Origin: CBDBND01 sp965207985
GTDB lineage: Bacteria; Pseudomonadota; Alphaproteobacteria; Rhodospirillales; Rhodospirillaceae
NCBI GenBank assembly: GCA_965207985.1
Contig: CBDBND010000004.1
Coordinates: 62,001 to 126,000, forward strand
Length of the DNA: 64,000 nt
Direction of reading: 5' to 3'
The position numbers and the translations under genes are program-made. Under the pieces are notes generated by a model. That model saw nothing but the letters and a program-made list of their open reading frames with translations. It searched no databases and was not told where the DNA came from. Positions 53,457-62,925 of this stretch are shown in pieces (the stretch's first letter is position 1; the number at the start of each line of letters is the position of its first letter).

Positions 53457-54695
53457 AAATGGAACGTCGGAGTGCCCTGCTATTGCAGGGCTTTCGGGCG
53501 TTGGCGGCCTCCAACTTCGTTGGGGCATGGCCAACGCGCTTAGCGGAAGTCTGAACCGATGTTCGGAATGCGGGGCGACAAGCCGGCGATGCGTTGGCAG
53601 AGGTCGTGAATGCAGCGCGGACGAACGCTCTCGAAGCCAAGAACGCCGTTCCCGAACTACACGAATACCTCCGTCGCCAGCACTGGACTGAGCCATGTTT
53701 AGCTCTGTATTCAGACCACCTCGTGAAATTAACGCCAACGGGCCTTCACCGCCTTCTGGCACTAAGAGGCCGCGACCTCTGTCCGTGAACATTACGGAAG
53801 CACTACCGGCAGCCCAAGATGAAATCGCCGTCCGGCCATCAAAGGCAACGTAAAGTGCATGTGGATTCGAACCAGGTACCGCAGCGGATGTAGGACCACT
53901 AGGTACCAGTACATTGTTCATAAGCGAGAATGTTGCCACGCCGTCTTCAATAGTATGTGACCGGGAAGGCGCACACGTTCTATTCGAGGGCGTGGGCTCT
54001 CCTATACACACCCTGGTAAAGGCATCATCTCCAAGAACACCGTGTTCGACCATGATTTCGCCGCCATTAATCAATTGAGCAGCCGTAACAACGCTGTTGT
54101 CCTCGTCCATGTTTTGGTTAATCGTAACGGTGGCCGTACCCAACATAGCGCTTGTTTGGGAGGCATCGCCTGCTTTGATGATCCTTGAGAATGCCGGATC
54201 GCTGTAGGGATCGATTCCAATCCGGCCTGCTGGCCTCACTGACGCAACAACCGTGTCCCTGCCTCGGAGAATCGCTACGGAAGATGCTGTGTCGTACACC
54301 TCACCGTCATCCATATAGGCAACCTCAGCGGTGTGCTCAAGAACTAAGCCCGATTGATAGAACGACGCTGAGACCATCGCGTCGGCAAATTCTGCACCCT
54401 CAAGGTTCACGTCGATGTTTACTGCGTCGGAACGCAGTGCCCTATCGAACTCAAACCACACGTCGCCGGCTGCGAGCATGAAGCCTTTCATGCCGTTAGT
54501 TCTGGCCGTACCGTCAAAGATCTCAGTGGCGATATTCTTGGTCCGTATGGGGTTGACGTTCCCCCTATCGTCGGTCTCGGGTGTCGCCGGAGAGTCAGCT
54601 GGCATGGAACCGAGCGTCCCCGCCCCAGCCCCAGACGAAAACAACAAGGCAGTAAGGCCAATGGCCGGCCCCGTCTTAAAATCTCTGAACAACAT
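53415..54695 (-). CDS. Unrecognised secreted protein, truncated 3' end
   Basis: The signal peptide GLTALLFSSGAGAG is followed by an extracellular-type domain with PETDDRGNVNPIRTKN, VNIDVNLEGAEFADAMVSA, DGVATFSLMNNVLVPSGPT and VMFTDRGRGLLVPEGG. From about 53700 on, the translation turns Arg/Pro-rich and runs antisense through the broken Ala-rich gene, so the native C-terminus has been lost at a joint near 53690. RBS TAAGGAGA (54701-54708) is 5 bp before ATG 54695, and IS copy C starts at 54712, so its promoter must be inside the IS or absent. Confidence 0.6.
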   Translation of the reverse strand: MLFRDFKTGPAIGLTALLFSSGAGAGTLGSMPADSPATPETDDRGNVNPIRTKNIATEIFDGTARTNGMKGFMLAAGDVWFEFDRALRSDAVNIDVNLEGAEFADAMVSASFYQSGLVLEHTAEVAYMDDGEVYDTASSVAILRGRDTVVASVRPAGRIGIDPYSDPAFSRIIKAGDASQTSAMLGTATVTINQNMDEDNSVVTAAQLINGGEIMVEHGVLGDDAFTRVCIGEPTPSNRTCAPSRSHTIEDGVATFSLMNNVLVPSGPTSAAVPGSNPHALYVAFDGRTAISSWAAGSASVMFTDRGRGLLVPEGGEGPLALISRGGLNTELNMAQSSAGDGGIRVVRERRSWLRERSSALHSRPLPTHRRLVAPHSEHRFRLPLSALAMPQRSWRPPTPESPAIAGHSDVPFLLAQRLFQHRHRS

Positions 54696-54711
54696 CGTGT
54701 TCTCCTTAACT

Positions 54712-56299
54712 AGTCGATCCTGAAAGACGCGGAGATTCTCTGTAATAGACTGTTATTGCGGATCAATTTTGTTGGCAATGGTGGTTCGGAATCGCCGGAT
54801 TTTCTATACTGCAAGGCCGGTTCCTTGCAATTTCCGGATCAAAAAATGCGCCCCACATCAGCCGCCCCACATCAGCCAATGACGTCCCTTCTTTAGATCT
54901 CTTCCGCACCGCGCTTGAGAACATTCTCGATCAACGGCACGAACTTTATCGGCTCACCGAGTTGATCGATTGGCAGGGTTTTGATGAGGCGTTTGGTGTC
55001 TTGTATTGCCCTGACAACGGCTGCCCGGCCAAAGCGACGCGGCTGATGGTGGGGCTTCAATATCTCAAGCACGTGTATGGTCTGTCCGATGACCAGGTGG
55101 TGATGCGCTGGGTGGAGAACCCTTACTGGCAGCATTTTTGCGGCGAGGTGTATTTTCAGCATCACCCGCCGATTGATCCCAGCAGCATGTCGCGTTTCAG
55201 ACGGCGCATTGGCCATTCAGGGTGCGAGAAAATTCTGCGGGCCACAGTTGATGCGGGTGTTCGGAGCAAGACGGTCAAACCCGACGACTTCAAGCGTGTG
55301 ACGGTGGATACCACGGTGCAGGAGAAGGCGGTGGCCTTTCCCACCGACAGCAAATTGCTGAACCGTTCGCGTGTGCGTCTTGTCAAGCTGTGCCACACAC
55401 ACGGTGTGGTGTTGCGGCAGAGCTACGCCCGTAAGGGCCCTGAGGCGCTGTTGCGGGCCAACCGTTATGGTCACGTCCGGCAGATGAGGCGCATGGGTGG
55501 TCAGATTAAGAAGCTCAAGACCTATCTGGGCCGGGTGGTGCGTGACACGGAGCGCAAGATCGCGGGCCATAAGGGGTTGCAGGCGATTTTTGCCGGGGAG
55601 TTGGCGCTGGCCAGGCGGCTGCTCAGTCAACAGAAGATGGATCGCAACAAACTGTATAGCCTGCATGCCCCGGAGGTGGAGTGCATCGGCAAGGGCAAGG
55701 CCCACAAGCGTTATGAGTTTGGTGTCAAGGCCAGTATTGCAACGACAAACAGGAGCAACTTTATCGTTGGCGGCATGGCGTTGCCGGGGAATCCCTTTGA
55801 TGGGCATACATTGCCAACAGCGTTGGAGCAGGTGCGCCGTTTGACAGGCTGTGTGGTTGAAGAAGTGTTTGTGGATCGTGGCTACCGTGGCCATGGCGAG
55901 GAAGCATCAAGGGTGTACATCTCGGGTCAACGGCGTGGCATAAAAACACAACGGCTGAAACGGTCACTGAAACGGCGTCAGGCGATTGAACCGGTTATCG
56001 GCCATCTGAAATCGGATGGACTGTTGGGACGCAATTACCTCAAGGGTACTGAAGGTGATCGCATGAATGTGGCACTGGCCTGTGCCGGCCATAACCTAAG
56101 ACTGATCCTGAAGCGGCTCAGAATTTATTGCGCCCGCATTTTGGGCGCTACGTTGCTCCGGGACATGATCGGATTGCATGGAACGCGTCTTGCGGCGTCA
56201 ATCATCCGATGGAAGCGACGGATGGCGTGGCAGACTGAACCTAACAGCACACATCTAACGCTCGTAGTGGTATGAAAAACGGGTTCTTCAGGATCGACT
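54712..56299 (+). mobile_element. IS5-family element, copy C
   Basis: 1588 bp, identical to copy A. Flanks are AACT on the left and ATCT on the right. The right end is 29 bp from the end of the TonB receptor gene at 56329. The same 14-bp duplication is at 54849-54876. Confidence 0.9.
54962..56275 (+). CDS. IS5-family transposase, copy C
   Basis: Identical to the transposase of copy A (24160-25473), including the ambiguous start. Confidence 0.85.
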   Translation: MIDWQGFDEAFGVLYCPDNGCPAKATRLMVGLQYLKHVYGLSDDQVVMRWVENPYWQHFCGEVYFQHHPPIDPSSMSRFRRRIGHSGCEKILRATVDAGVRSKTVKPDDFKRVTVDTTVQEKAVAFPTDSKLLNRSRVRLVKLCHTHGVVLRQSYARKGPEALLRANRYGHVRQMRRMGGQIKKLKTYLGRVVRDTERKIAGHKGLQAIFAGELALARRLLSQQKMDRNKLYSLHAPEVECIGKGKAHKRYEFGVKASIATTNRSNFIVGGMALPGNPFDGHTLPTALEQVRRLTGCVVEEVFVDRGYRGHGEEASRVYISGQRRGIKTQRLKRSLKRRQAIEPVIGHLKSDGLLGRNYLKGTEGDRMNVALACAGHNLRLILKRLRIYCARILGATLLRDMIGLHGTRLAASIIRWKRRMAWQTEPNSTHLTLVVV

Positions 56300-56328
56300 A
56301 TCTACCGTAAGGGAGCAGAGTACGTTTC

Positions 56329-58530
56329 CTAAAACGAACCGCGCAGACTGAGTTTCATTTCACGGTGAAAGGTCCCAAAGCGGAACTCCTCCTGCGCTAC
56401 CATATCGCTGCTGCGGTTGGGGAAAAACAGAAGCCGGTCCCTTTCCGCACCCGCCTTGATGATCCGGGTGACGTCAAAGCGGAGGGTGACGTCCCCTAGG
56501 ATTCGCAGTTCCACAAATCCGTTGAGATCGAAATCCCGTGTAATCCTGTCGATGAATTCGGCATCGAAGAAAAACAATTCGCTGGAAATGTTGTTGCCGC
56601 CGAACCCATCAGTGGACACACCGTAAGAGAGATTCCGCCACGGCATGTCGTTGCGGAAACTGACGGACCAAAGCCGGTCAGCCAACCGGTCGATGCGGCG
56701 TTTCCTGCCGTCGAACACGTCGGTGGTGGATGTATCGCGTAGAGTGTACTTCGCGTCGATGGAGCCATCGGGCAGGCCGAGCCAGCCCAACCGTAGGCCC
56801 GCACTAACTTCAGCGCCAAGTTGACGCGCTCCGCCGATGTTGCCGACGGCGGCGAAAGTGCCGTCGCCGACGGGAAACTCATCGATGTGGTCCTCGATAT
56901 CGAAATAGTAAAGACTAAGGGCCAAGACGCCCTGATCGTCCCTGAGTCTTCGTTCGAAGGTGATGTCGTATTCCCAGGCTTTTTCGGGTACCAATTCGGT
57001 ATTACCTGCTCTTAACACATCGCTGGTGTTGTCGTCGGTATTGAAACCAGACGTAAAGTTAGCGAAATCCAGCTGCGTTATCGTGCGCTCAATGCGGCCC
57101 CGAATTTGTGTGAGAGGGGTGAGGTCGTACCGCACATCGAGCCGGGGACGGACGTAAAACAACGTGCGTGATCGATTGACACTGCCTCTTTGCCGCAACC
57201 GTGAGTATTCTGTATCCACAGCGCCATCAAACTGCAGCGCGGTCGACGGTTGCCAGGTATAGGACGTAAACGTTTCCACCCGCCGCTCATCTATTTTGGC
57301 GTCCGGATTGAAAAGGTCGGGCTCCTCATGCAAAACGCCATTGTCTAGCGTAAACAACTGAACCCGTTGGTTTAGTGTATTGATGGCCAATTCGGCTCCC
57401 GCCTCAATGGTGTGACCTTGACCTAAATTGAATTGATAGGACCCACGCAGGATTTTCTCCGAACGGTCGGGGTCTTGAAGCTGGCGGCGAAAAACTTGTT
57501 CAGCGTCTTCAGGCAGGACTGACGTAAACGTCCGCTCATCGTTCTGATTGAACTCATTGATAAGAAACAAGCCCTTAAGGACATCACCTCCGGCAAGGAC
57601 ATGCTCATAGTCGCCACCGATCTCCCAGGTCTTTTTCGATAGGGTGCGCCGGTTAAAAAATGTTCCCGTGAAAGGTTCGCCGGCGGACAAAAGATCAAAT
57701 TGAAGGGACTCGATAGTTTCCTTTTGTCCTTCATCAGCGTAGCGGCCGTTCAGTTGGAGACGGTTGCCATCGGCAAAGGTGTACCTAAGGCTCACCGTGC
57801 CTACGAGATCCGTCGCATCCGTCGTCTGTTCTTCGTCATCACGCCGGAACGGCGCCATGCCCGGATTCGAGAGCAGGTCGAACCGGTCGAGAAACGATTT
57901 GCGTGGCGTGGCCGACAAGCTGACTGTGTAATCCGCTCTGCCAAACCTGCTGTTAAACGTGACCTGCGCTCCCGGTTTGACATCACCGTCGGAAAAGTGG
58001 GTGACGCTGCCCTGCCACGTGCCGGTGACGTCTTCAATGCCCTCCATAAGGACAATATTGACGACGATCCCCTCGGTTCGTACGTCCAGGTCCGCTGCAG
58101 TCCCGCGAATGACCTCTACACGTTCCACTTGATCAGCTTGGATGCGCTGGAGGGCAGCAGCAATGGTGTTGGCCTTGCCGGACAGGCGCCGGCCGTCGAT
58201 TAGAATTTGGTCCCCTGTGGACCCGAACCCCCGCCGGACCGTTGCCGATGTGGAAGTCTGCGACTGGGCCTCACGAAGAATGTCCTGAATTCCGGGCACG
58301 CGGATGAGCAAATCCTCGGCCGTAATGGCGTTAAACTGCGAAAAATAGGCTTGGTCATAGACGACCCGCGCATCATCCCGGTTGCTTCCGGCATCAATCT
58401 GTTGGGTGTCTTGCTGCGGCGTGTCCTGGGCCGTCGTGGACGTTGCCAACGCCATGCAGAATGCAAACGTCAAGGCCCAACCGATCAAAAGATAGCTGTA
58501 CCCGTCTTGGCGGATAAAGAAATGGGGCAC
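56329..58530 (-). CDS. TonB-dependent outer-membrane receptor
   Basis: The 733-residue receptor has a signal peptide (IGWALTFAFCMALATSTTAQ), a plug with AEDLLIRVPGIQDILREA, RRGFGSTGDQILIDGRRLSG and VERVEVIRGTAADLDVRTEG, then a long barrel ending RGSF. The barrel has repeated beta pairs and no obvious gap. It starts at GTG 58530; an ATG in another frame is just upstream. Such FGSTGDQ-containing plugs occur in receptors of unknown substrate. The next receptor gene begins 118 bp upstream on the same strand. Confidence 0.85.
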   Translation of the reverse strand: MPHFFIRQDGYSYLLIGWALTFAFCMALATSTTAQDTPQQDTQQIDAGSNRDDARVVYDQAYFSQFNAITAEDLLIRVPGIQDILREAQSQTSTSATVRRGFGSTGDQILIDGRRLSGKANTIAAALQRIQADQVERVEVIRGTAADLDVRTEGIVVNIVLMEGIEDVTGTWQGSVTHFSDGDVKPGAQVTFNSRFGRADYTVSLSATPRKSFLDRFDLLSNPGMAPFRRDDEEQTTDATDLVGTVSLRYTFADGNRLQLNGRYADEGQKETIESLQFDLLSAGEPFTGTFFNRRTLSKKTWEIGGDYEHVLAGGDVLKGLFLINEFNQNDERTFTSVLPEDAEQVFRRQLQDPDRSEKILRGSYQFNLGQGHTIEAGAELAINTLNQRVQLFTLDNGVLHEEPDLFNPDAKIDERRVETFTSYTWQPSTALQFDGAVDTEYSRLRQRGSVNRSRTLFYVRPRLDVRYDLTPLTQIRGRIERTITQLDFANFTSGFNTDDNTSDVLRAGNTELVPEKAWEYDITFERRLRDDQGVLALSLYYFDIEDHIDEFPVGDGTFAAVGNIGGARQLGAEVSAGLRLGWLGLPDGSIDAKYTLRDTSTTDVFDGRKRRIDRLADRLWSVSFRNDMPWRNLSYGVSTDGFGGNNISSELFFFDAEFIDRITRDFDLNGFVELRILGDVTLRFDVTRIIKAGAERDRLLFFPNRSSDMVAQEEFRFGTFHREMKLSLRGSF

Positions 58531-58647
58531 GCATAGTGCGCGCGTGCCCCGCTTTACGGTCTTATGAATCGAGCCACCCAGTCGAAAATCAAATCAAACC
58601 CTCAGGCTGGGTATAAAACACTACGCACGGTATTAAAACCGTTGTGA

Positions 58648-60986
58648 CTAGAACGTGATATTCGTCCTCAAACCAAAGGTCCGTTTTTCCTGCGGCACCA
58701 CGCCTATACCCCGTATGGAGTTGAAGTCGAAGGCGGCACTGGTGATATCGCTTTGCGCCGTCACAGCGGCCCAGGCGCGGGTCTGGAACAGATTGCGGAC
58801 AAACAACTCGACCCGCAGGTTATCGCGCGTCAGGCCGACACGGGCATGGGTCAGCAGCCAGTCCGGTCCACGGGCCAGATTGGGGTTATCCGCCCAATAC
58901 TTGCCTTGGTAGATCAAGTCCAAGCGGCCGTACCAATCCCAGTTGTTATTGAATTGGTCGGGGTAGGTGGTGGCCAGGTTGGCCTGCCAATCGGGATACC
59001 TAAAGATCTTCAAGCCCTTGAAGTTGGTGATCCCGGTGGTGCGGCCAAACTGGATGCCTTCAAATTCTGTGAACTTGTTGTCGTTCCAACTGACGTTGAG
59101 CTGGGCGTCCAAGTTCTCGGTGAACGCCATGCCGGTTTCCAATTCCACTCCCCACAGCTTCTGGCTGCCTGGAACACTGATGCCCTGGTTGTTGGGGAAG
59201 GTGTTGGGAATGCGGTCTCGTTCCGAGGGCAATTCGGCGTCACGGATCCAGATGATGGTCGTACCGAACGGACGGTTCTTCCATTTGTAGTACCAGCCGG
59301 TCAGGTTGAAGCGCGCACGGCCCTCCATCAACGTCTGCTTCCAGCCGATTTCGACGGCGTCCATCTTCTGGGAAGGCGTGGCCTCGTTGAATTGGCCTTC
59401 CAACACCTGCGTCCGGATCTGATCGCATTCCGAGGCAGTCGAGGACACCCCGGTGATGGGATTGATGTAAGGCACCAGGAATTCATCTTCACTACAGGTG
59501 GTGATGATGGCGTTGGTATTGCCGGGCAGGGTTCCCCGCGAAGCCTGGGCGTAAACGGTTGTTTCGTCCGACGGCTGGTAGCGCAAGATGAAGCGCGGGG
59601 TGAACTGATTGAATGTGTCGACAAAGACGAAGCCGGCTTCTTCAACGGTCCGTTCGTCCTGCAGATAGCGGGTTTCAATATCAAAGGTCAGTTCGTCCGT
59701 AATGTCGTAAGACGCGGACCCATAGCCGCCCAGGAAAGTAAAGGTGTAGCCGTTGTCAAATTCATAGTCGGCATTGAGAGAGAAGCGATATTGCTCCCGC
59801 AACAGACCGATTGCATTGATATCGGGAACGCGTTTGCCGAGGTAGTCAGACGCTGCCCGGCCTCCCAGCAACTCTAGAATGGCGTTGGGTTTGGGGCCGA
59901 ATTCGGAACCGCCAAAGGCCGAGTTAATGAACAGACGCGGTGTATGGAACAGCGGCTGATTGACGGAGGTCTCATGGGACAGAAGTGTGCGAGGTCCGCG
60001 CTGGTACCCCGGTCCGTGCAACGGATAGTCGGGGCTGGCAAAGGGATGATTGGGATCGGGCTGTTCGAAATAACCAAACTTGGGTACGTCGCCGCAAATG
60101 TATTCGGTCGGGAATAAGGTTTCCTTAGCTGTACCTTCGGCGTTGAACCGTTCTACCGAGGTACCCGTGCGGGTGTCATTGAAACGCCCACGGATGACAC
60201 CACCGATCGCCGGGCCGTCATCGTCCTTTTGGTAATAGGCGCGGAGTTTGACCGTCATGTTGTCGGTGGGTTCGCCGTAAATCAGACCACTGACGAAAGT
60301 GGACCTTTCCTCGCCCATTTTACCGCCGTCGGTCGCTTCCCATTCGCCGCCGCGGTGATAGAGACCTGATAAGCCCACTTTCCTTCAACAAGGGGGCCGG
60401 AGGTCAGGATGTTGCCGTCGTATTTATCGTACGATCCCAAAGAGACGTCGAGTTTGGTTTCGTATTCGTCGAGGCTTGGAGTCTTGGTGATGTAGTTGAT
60501 GGCGCCGGCAAAGGTGTTGCGGCCGAAGAACGCCGACTGCGGGCCTTTGATGACCTCGACCCGCTCCAAGTCCTGCAGGCCGACGGATGCCGCAGTACCG
60601 AGCACGTAGATGCCGTCGACAAACAGGGAGGTGGGCTGTAGGTGGTCGGCTGAACTTTGGAACACACCGCGCAACCGGATCACCGAATTGATGCGCCCGG
60701 TGATACGACCCCCGCTTTGGCGCGGGTTAAATTCCATGCCCGCCGTTTGCAGGGCCAGGTCGCTCAGGTCTTGGATACCTGCGTCCTCAATGTCCTGGGC
60801 GGTAAAGGCTGCGATGGCCAGCGGGATGTCCTGCAGGCTTTCGTCTCTCTTACGAGCCGTCACCACGATTTCTTCCAGAGTGACCTGTTGTGCCTGCGCC
60901 GTGGAATACTCCTGTGGTGCGATTGCACTCACCGCAAATGCGGCTCCGGATAGCAGTGCGAAACGGATGGATGATTTGATCGTCAT
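58648..60986 (-). pseudogene. TonB-dependent receptor, frameshifted after the plug
   Basis: From ATG 60986 (after GGGAGGGAACC) there is a signal peptide (FALLSGAAFAVSAIAPQ), a TonB-box region TLEEIVVTARKRDESLQDIP and a complete plug (IRLRGVFQSSADHLQPT, RVEVIKGPQSAFFGRNTF). The frame breaks near 60375-60385, at AAAGTGGGC; the other frame continues GLSGLYHRGGEWEATDGG and the full barrel to FGLRTNITF. With one base corrected the protein has about 780 residues. The break at a short homopolymer may be a consensus error, so a functional receptor cannot be excluded. The TARKRDESLQDIP start is typical of receptors abundant in sphingomonad-like bacteria. Confidence 0.75.
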
Positions 60987-61030
60987 GACGGTTCCCTCCC
61001 AGAACAACACCGGTAGGACAACGCCAAAAC

Positions 61031-61061
61031 AAAAAAGGCGTGCACACGGGCACACCTTTTT
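61031..61061. terminator. Hairpin with T-runs upstream of a TonB receptor
   Basis: GGCGTGC and GCACACC form an imperfect stem (one G-T pair) with ACACGG loop, flanked by AAAAAA and TTTTT, so it could act in both directions. On the minus strand it lies about 45 nt before the start codon of the receptor at 58648-60986 and could be an attenuator. Confidence 0.4.
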
Positions 61062-61140
61062 AGGATTTATGAACGGAATTTTTCAGATCGATAGAACGAA
61101 TAGTTCCAATCCACAGGCCGACGCTCCCCACACCTTTTGC

Positions 61141-61172
61141 TTGCGATCATCACATTATCTTATTGATCGCAA
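61141..61172. repeat. 9-bp inverted repeat, possible operator
   Basis: TTGCGATCA (61141-61149) and TGATCGCAA (61164-61172) form a perfect inverted repeat with a 14-bp AT-rich spacer, between the TonB receptor leader and the IS256 element. Confidence 0.45.
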
Positions 61173-61200
61173 CCACAATGGTATGTCTGTTCAATTTCAA

Positions 61201-62549
61201 GATAACGTAAAAGATCTTTCGCACATTTTTGGGGTTGGTGGCTCCGGGTCTGGTTAGGTTGGTTTTGTTCAATCAGCCACTCCAGAAGGAAGGAGCCACC
61301 ATGGAAAAGGATAACACGAAGGCATTGTCGCACGTCATACGGATTGATGACGAACGTATACAGGATCACCTGGGCAAGGTAGTGCGGGGCAGTGTTGAGG
61401 AGACCCTGAACGCGCTATTGGACGCCGAAGCGGACCGGCTCTGCAATGCTGAGCGCTACGAACGCAGTGAGGCCCGTCGCGATACGCGGGCCGGCAGTTA
61501 CGAGAGGAAGCTTCAGACACGGGCTGGCGAGGTTTCTCTGAAGGTTCCCAAGCTGCGCCGTCAGACCTTTGAGACGGCGATCATCGAGCGTTACCGGCGT
61601 CGGGAGGCATCGGTCGAAGAGGCCTTGATGGAGATGTATCTGGCCGGTGTTTCGGTACGGCGTGTGGAGGACATCACCGAGGCGTTGTGGGGCACGCGGG
61701 TTTCGCCAGGAACCGTCTCGAACCTTAACAAGAAAATCTATGAGCAGATCGACGCTTGGCGCAATAAGCCGATTGCGGGCGATCATCCCTATGTGTATGT
61801 GGACGGCATCGTCCTTAAGCGCAGTTGGGCCGGCGAAGTGCGTAATGTTTCGCTATTGGTGGCGATCGGCGTCAACCAGGAGGGCTTCCGCGAGATCTTG
61901 GGCATCGTTGAGGGTGCCAAGGAGGATAAGGCGGGATGGGGCGCATTCCTTAAGCATCTCAAGGCGCGCGGGCTGTCAGGCGTCCAGTTGGTTATCTCTG
62001 ACGCCTGTCTGGGTTTGGTAGAGAGTATAGCGGAGGTCTGCCCCAAGGCCCGCTGGCAACGCTGCGTCGTCCATTTCTACCGCAACATCTTCAGCCATGT
62101 TCCTTCGACCAAAGTGCGCGAAGTTGCCCACATGCTGAAAGCTATCCACGCCCAGGAGAGCCGAGAGGCCGCGACCAGGAAAGCCGAGGACGTTATCTTC
62201 TCTCTCAAGAGCACTAAGCTGACCACGGCAGCCGAGTTGGTCGAGAGCCACATTGAAGAGACTTTCAGTTTCTATGCTTTCCCTGACCAGCACTGGATCA
62301 AGCTCAAGACCAACAATCCACTAGAGCGAATCATGCGCGAAATCAGACGCCGTACCCGCGTAGTCGGAGCGTTCCCTGACGGTCAATCGGCGCTCAACTT
62401 GGCTGCAGCAAGGTTAAGACACATAGCCGGAAGCAAATGGTCCCTAAAACGATACATGAATATGAATCTACTCACGCAGCAAAGGAACACGGCCTGACCA
62501 AATCAGCCACCAGCCCAAAACAAATGTGCGAAAGATTCTGGACACTACC
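61201..62549 (+). mobile_element. IS256-family element, copy 2
   Basis: About 1349 bp. Left end GATAACGTAAAAGATCTTTC and right end GGACACTACC match copy 1 (10635-11983) in position and in their inverted repeats around TTTCGCACATTT. No target duplication is visible (left flank TTTCAA, right flank GGAACC). The transposase is intact. Confidence 0.75.
61301..62497 (+). CDS. IS256-family (mutator-type) transposase
   Basis: The 398-residue protein has DDE residues in YVYVDGIVLKRSW, VISDACLGL and NNPLERIMREIRRRTR. It is clearly homologous to, but not identical with, the transposase at 10735-11931, differing most in the segment around SREAATRKAEDVIFSLKS. ATG 61301 follows AAGGAGCCACC. It has no internal stop. 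Confidence 0.9.
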   Translation: MEKDNTKALSHVIRIDDERIQDHLGKVVRGSVEETLNALLDAEADRLCNAERYERSEARRDTRAGSYERKLQTRAGEVSLKVPKLRRQTFETAIIERYRRREASVEEALMEMYLAGVSVRRVEDITEALWGTRVSPGTVSNLNKKIYEQIDAWRNKPIAGDHPYVYVDGIVLKRSWAGEVRNVSLLVAIGVNQEGFREILGIVEGAKEDKAGWGAFLKHLKARGLSGVQLVISDACLGLVESIAEVCPKARWQRCVVHFYRNIFSHVPSTKVREVAHMLKAIHAQESREAATRKAEDVIFSLKSTKLTTAAELVESHIEETFSFYAFPDQHWIKLKTNNPLERIMREIRRRTRVVGAFPDGQSALNLAAARLRHIAGSKWSLKRYMNMNLLTQQRNTA

Positions 62550-62925
62550 GGAACCTGTCCCTTTCGAAAGCCTTATCCGCACTTGGACGGTCTGCGTCAA
62601 GGAGACCGGCGGATGAGGTTTTCACAAGGGACAGCTTGGGAAATCCATTCAGAAAGTCCTAACACTCGTGATGCTGCACGGGCGCGCGGTCCTCGAATAC
62701 GACCTGTCGCTTGATCAAGGAGCCGATGACCACGATCTCTTCGATGGCGGGTTCGCCGACCTCGGACGCAGTTTGCCCAAGCGCAGGGAAAGATTCGAGG
62801 ACGGTAAAAAGGTCCAACAAACCGTCGGCATTGGGTATGCGAAACCACCGATCACACCCGCGAACGCGCCTTCATGACGGACAAATTCAGCTTGTCATTA
62901 GCTGGCAAGAGCGGGCCTGTCGTTC
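62550..62925. other. Gene-poor spacer with one uncertain open frame
   Basis: A minus-strand frame is open from about 62870 to a stop at 62659-62661 without an ATG. It contains ADGLLDLFTVLESFPALGQT and PAIEEIVVIGSLIKR; the second resembles a TonB-receptor mature N-terminus (E-E-I-V-V-x-G-S) but ends after about 20 more residues. It may be a fragment. At 62554-62571 there is an 18-bp sequence also found at 23883-23900. Confidence 0.3.
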
